Shown here piece by piece: positions 5,782 through 6,002 of a DNA stretch of 6,002 nt. Source of the stretch: Campylobacterales bacterium (GTDB lineage: Bacteria; Campylobacterota; Campylobacteria; Campylobacterales; QNZT01); the NCBI GenBank assembly GCA_026985685.1, contig JALSQA010000480.1, positions 1-6,002 of the forward strand, in the 5' to 3' direction. The position numbers and the translations under genes were made by a program. Numbering within the stretch: the first letter of the stretch is position 1; each line of letters opens with the position of its first letter. Under the pieces are notes generated by a model that searched no databases, was not told the origin of the DNA, and saw only the letters and a list, made by a program, of their open reading frames with translations.

Positions 5782-5810
5782 TTGACAAATAAGAAAAAAA
5801 TGATTATAAT
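5782..5810 (+). promoter_or_regulatory. Consensus sigma-70-type promoter of the tRNA-Gln/tRNA-fMet genes
   Basis: TTGACA (5782-5787) and TATAAT (5805-5810) are separated by exactly 17 nt, so both hexamers and the spacing match the consensus. Transcription would begin near 5817, about 22 nt before tRNA-Gln. The spacer contains a run of seven A. The -10 lies in a perfect 12-bp palindrome (5801-5812). This strength suits a stable-RNA operon. Confidence 0.85.
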
Positions 5811-5838
5811 CACACTCCAATTTGACAGATAGTCTCAT

Positions 5839-5913
5839 TGGGGTGTCGCCAAGCGGTAAGGCCTCGGTTTTTGGTGCCGATATTCGGGGGTTCGAATCCC
5901 TCCACCCCATCCA
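5839..5913 (+). tRNA. tRNA-Gln, anticodon UUG, CCA encoded
   Basis: The 75-nt gene folds as a full cloverleaf. The acceptor TGGGGTG pairs with CACCCCA (5903-5909). The D arm contains GCCAAGCGGTAAGGC. The anticodon stem TCGGT/GCCGA encloses the loop TTTTGGT, with anticodon TTG at 5871-5873, and the T loop is TTCGAAT. CCA is encoded at 5911-5913. It reads CAA (and CAG by wobble). The U1-A72 first pair, a known glutamine tRNA determinant, is kept. The discriminator base at 5910 is T, unlike the G of Escherichia coli tRNA-Gln. In Campylobacterota this tRNA is generally charged with Glu and amidated by GatCAB. Confidence 0.96.
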
Positions 5914-5923
5914 CTTTCATTGT

Positions 5924-6000
<77 letters not shown>

Positions 6001-6002
6001 AT

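Noticed and set aside
5735..5788. 18-residue N-terminal extension of ribB from an ATG at 5788
   Set aside because: It would run over the candidate ribB promoter and the tRNA -35 element, lacks family similarity, and the GGAGAG site favours 5734.
5735..5838. FMN riboswitch upstream of ribB
   Set aside because: About 100 nt of A/T-rich sequence holds promoters of both strands and none of the conserved RFN-element stems.
5725..5910. 61-codon minus-strand frame starting MGWRDSNPRIS
   Set aside because: Its first part is the antisense of tRNA-Gln, a classic source of false proteins of this kind, and the rest runs through the promoter region into ribB in another frame.

Overview
The window comes from a low-G+C (mid-30s % by eye) member of the Campylobacterota (Epsilonproteobacteria), most like a Sulfurimonas/Sulfurovum-type free-living lineage. 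The best evidence is the gene content: a DNA glycosylase of the Helicobacter pylori MagIII type, a RibB protein carrying a decayed GTP-cyclohydrolase-II-like tail (the RibBX architecture), and a metY-metX-xseB-nitrilase cluster. The genus is inferred from protein character and cannot be fixed from the sequence alone.

Layout. (1) Positions 1-2843, minus strand: a compact run metY -> metX -> xseB -> carbon-nitrogen hydrolase. The last gene runs off the left edge. metY and metX abut with no spacer (TAA then TTG), and the next two junctions are 4-nt ATGA overlaps, so this is almost certainly one translationally coupled operon. MetX activates homoserine with an acyl group, and MetY replaces that group with sulfide to give homocysteine: the direct-sulfhydrylation route to methionine. 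XseB (exonuclease VII small subunit) and the nitrilase-family protein share the transcript but have no obvious metabolic link to it. (2) Positions 2844-3000: a divergent promoter region with one TATAAT on each strand. (3) Positions 3001-4696, plus strand: a YmdB-type metallophosphodiesterase, a MagIII-type 3-methyladenine DNA glycosylase and an unrecognised 72-residue helical protein, again abutting or overlapping. (4) Positions 4693-4715: a hairpin that contains the stop codons of both converging genes. (5) Positions 4712-5734, minus strand: ribB of the RibBX type. (6) Positions 5735-5838: a second divergent region with a perfect-consensus TTGACA-17-TATAAT promoter facing right. (7) Positions 5839-6000: tRNA-Gln(UUG) and initiator tRNA-Met(CAU), both with encoded CCA, 10 nt apart.

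Most genes are ordinary housekeeping genes. I do not see a new defence, mobile or secretion system, and there is no CRISPR array, insertion sequence or rRNA. The points most worth a second look are: two gene pairs (metY/metX and ymdB/magIII) that lie in the same reading frame, separated only by one TAA followed directly by a non-ATG start; the cysteine-free, presumably non-catalytic RibX domain; the small protein coupled to magIII; and the shared stop-codon hairpin.
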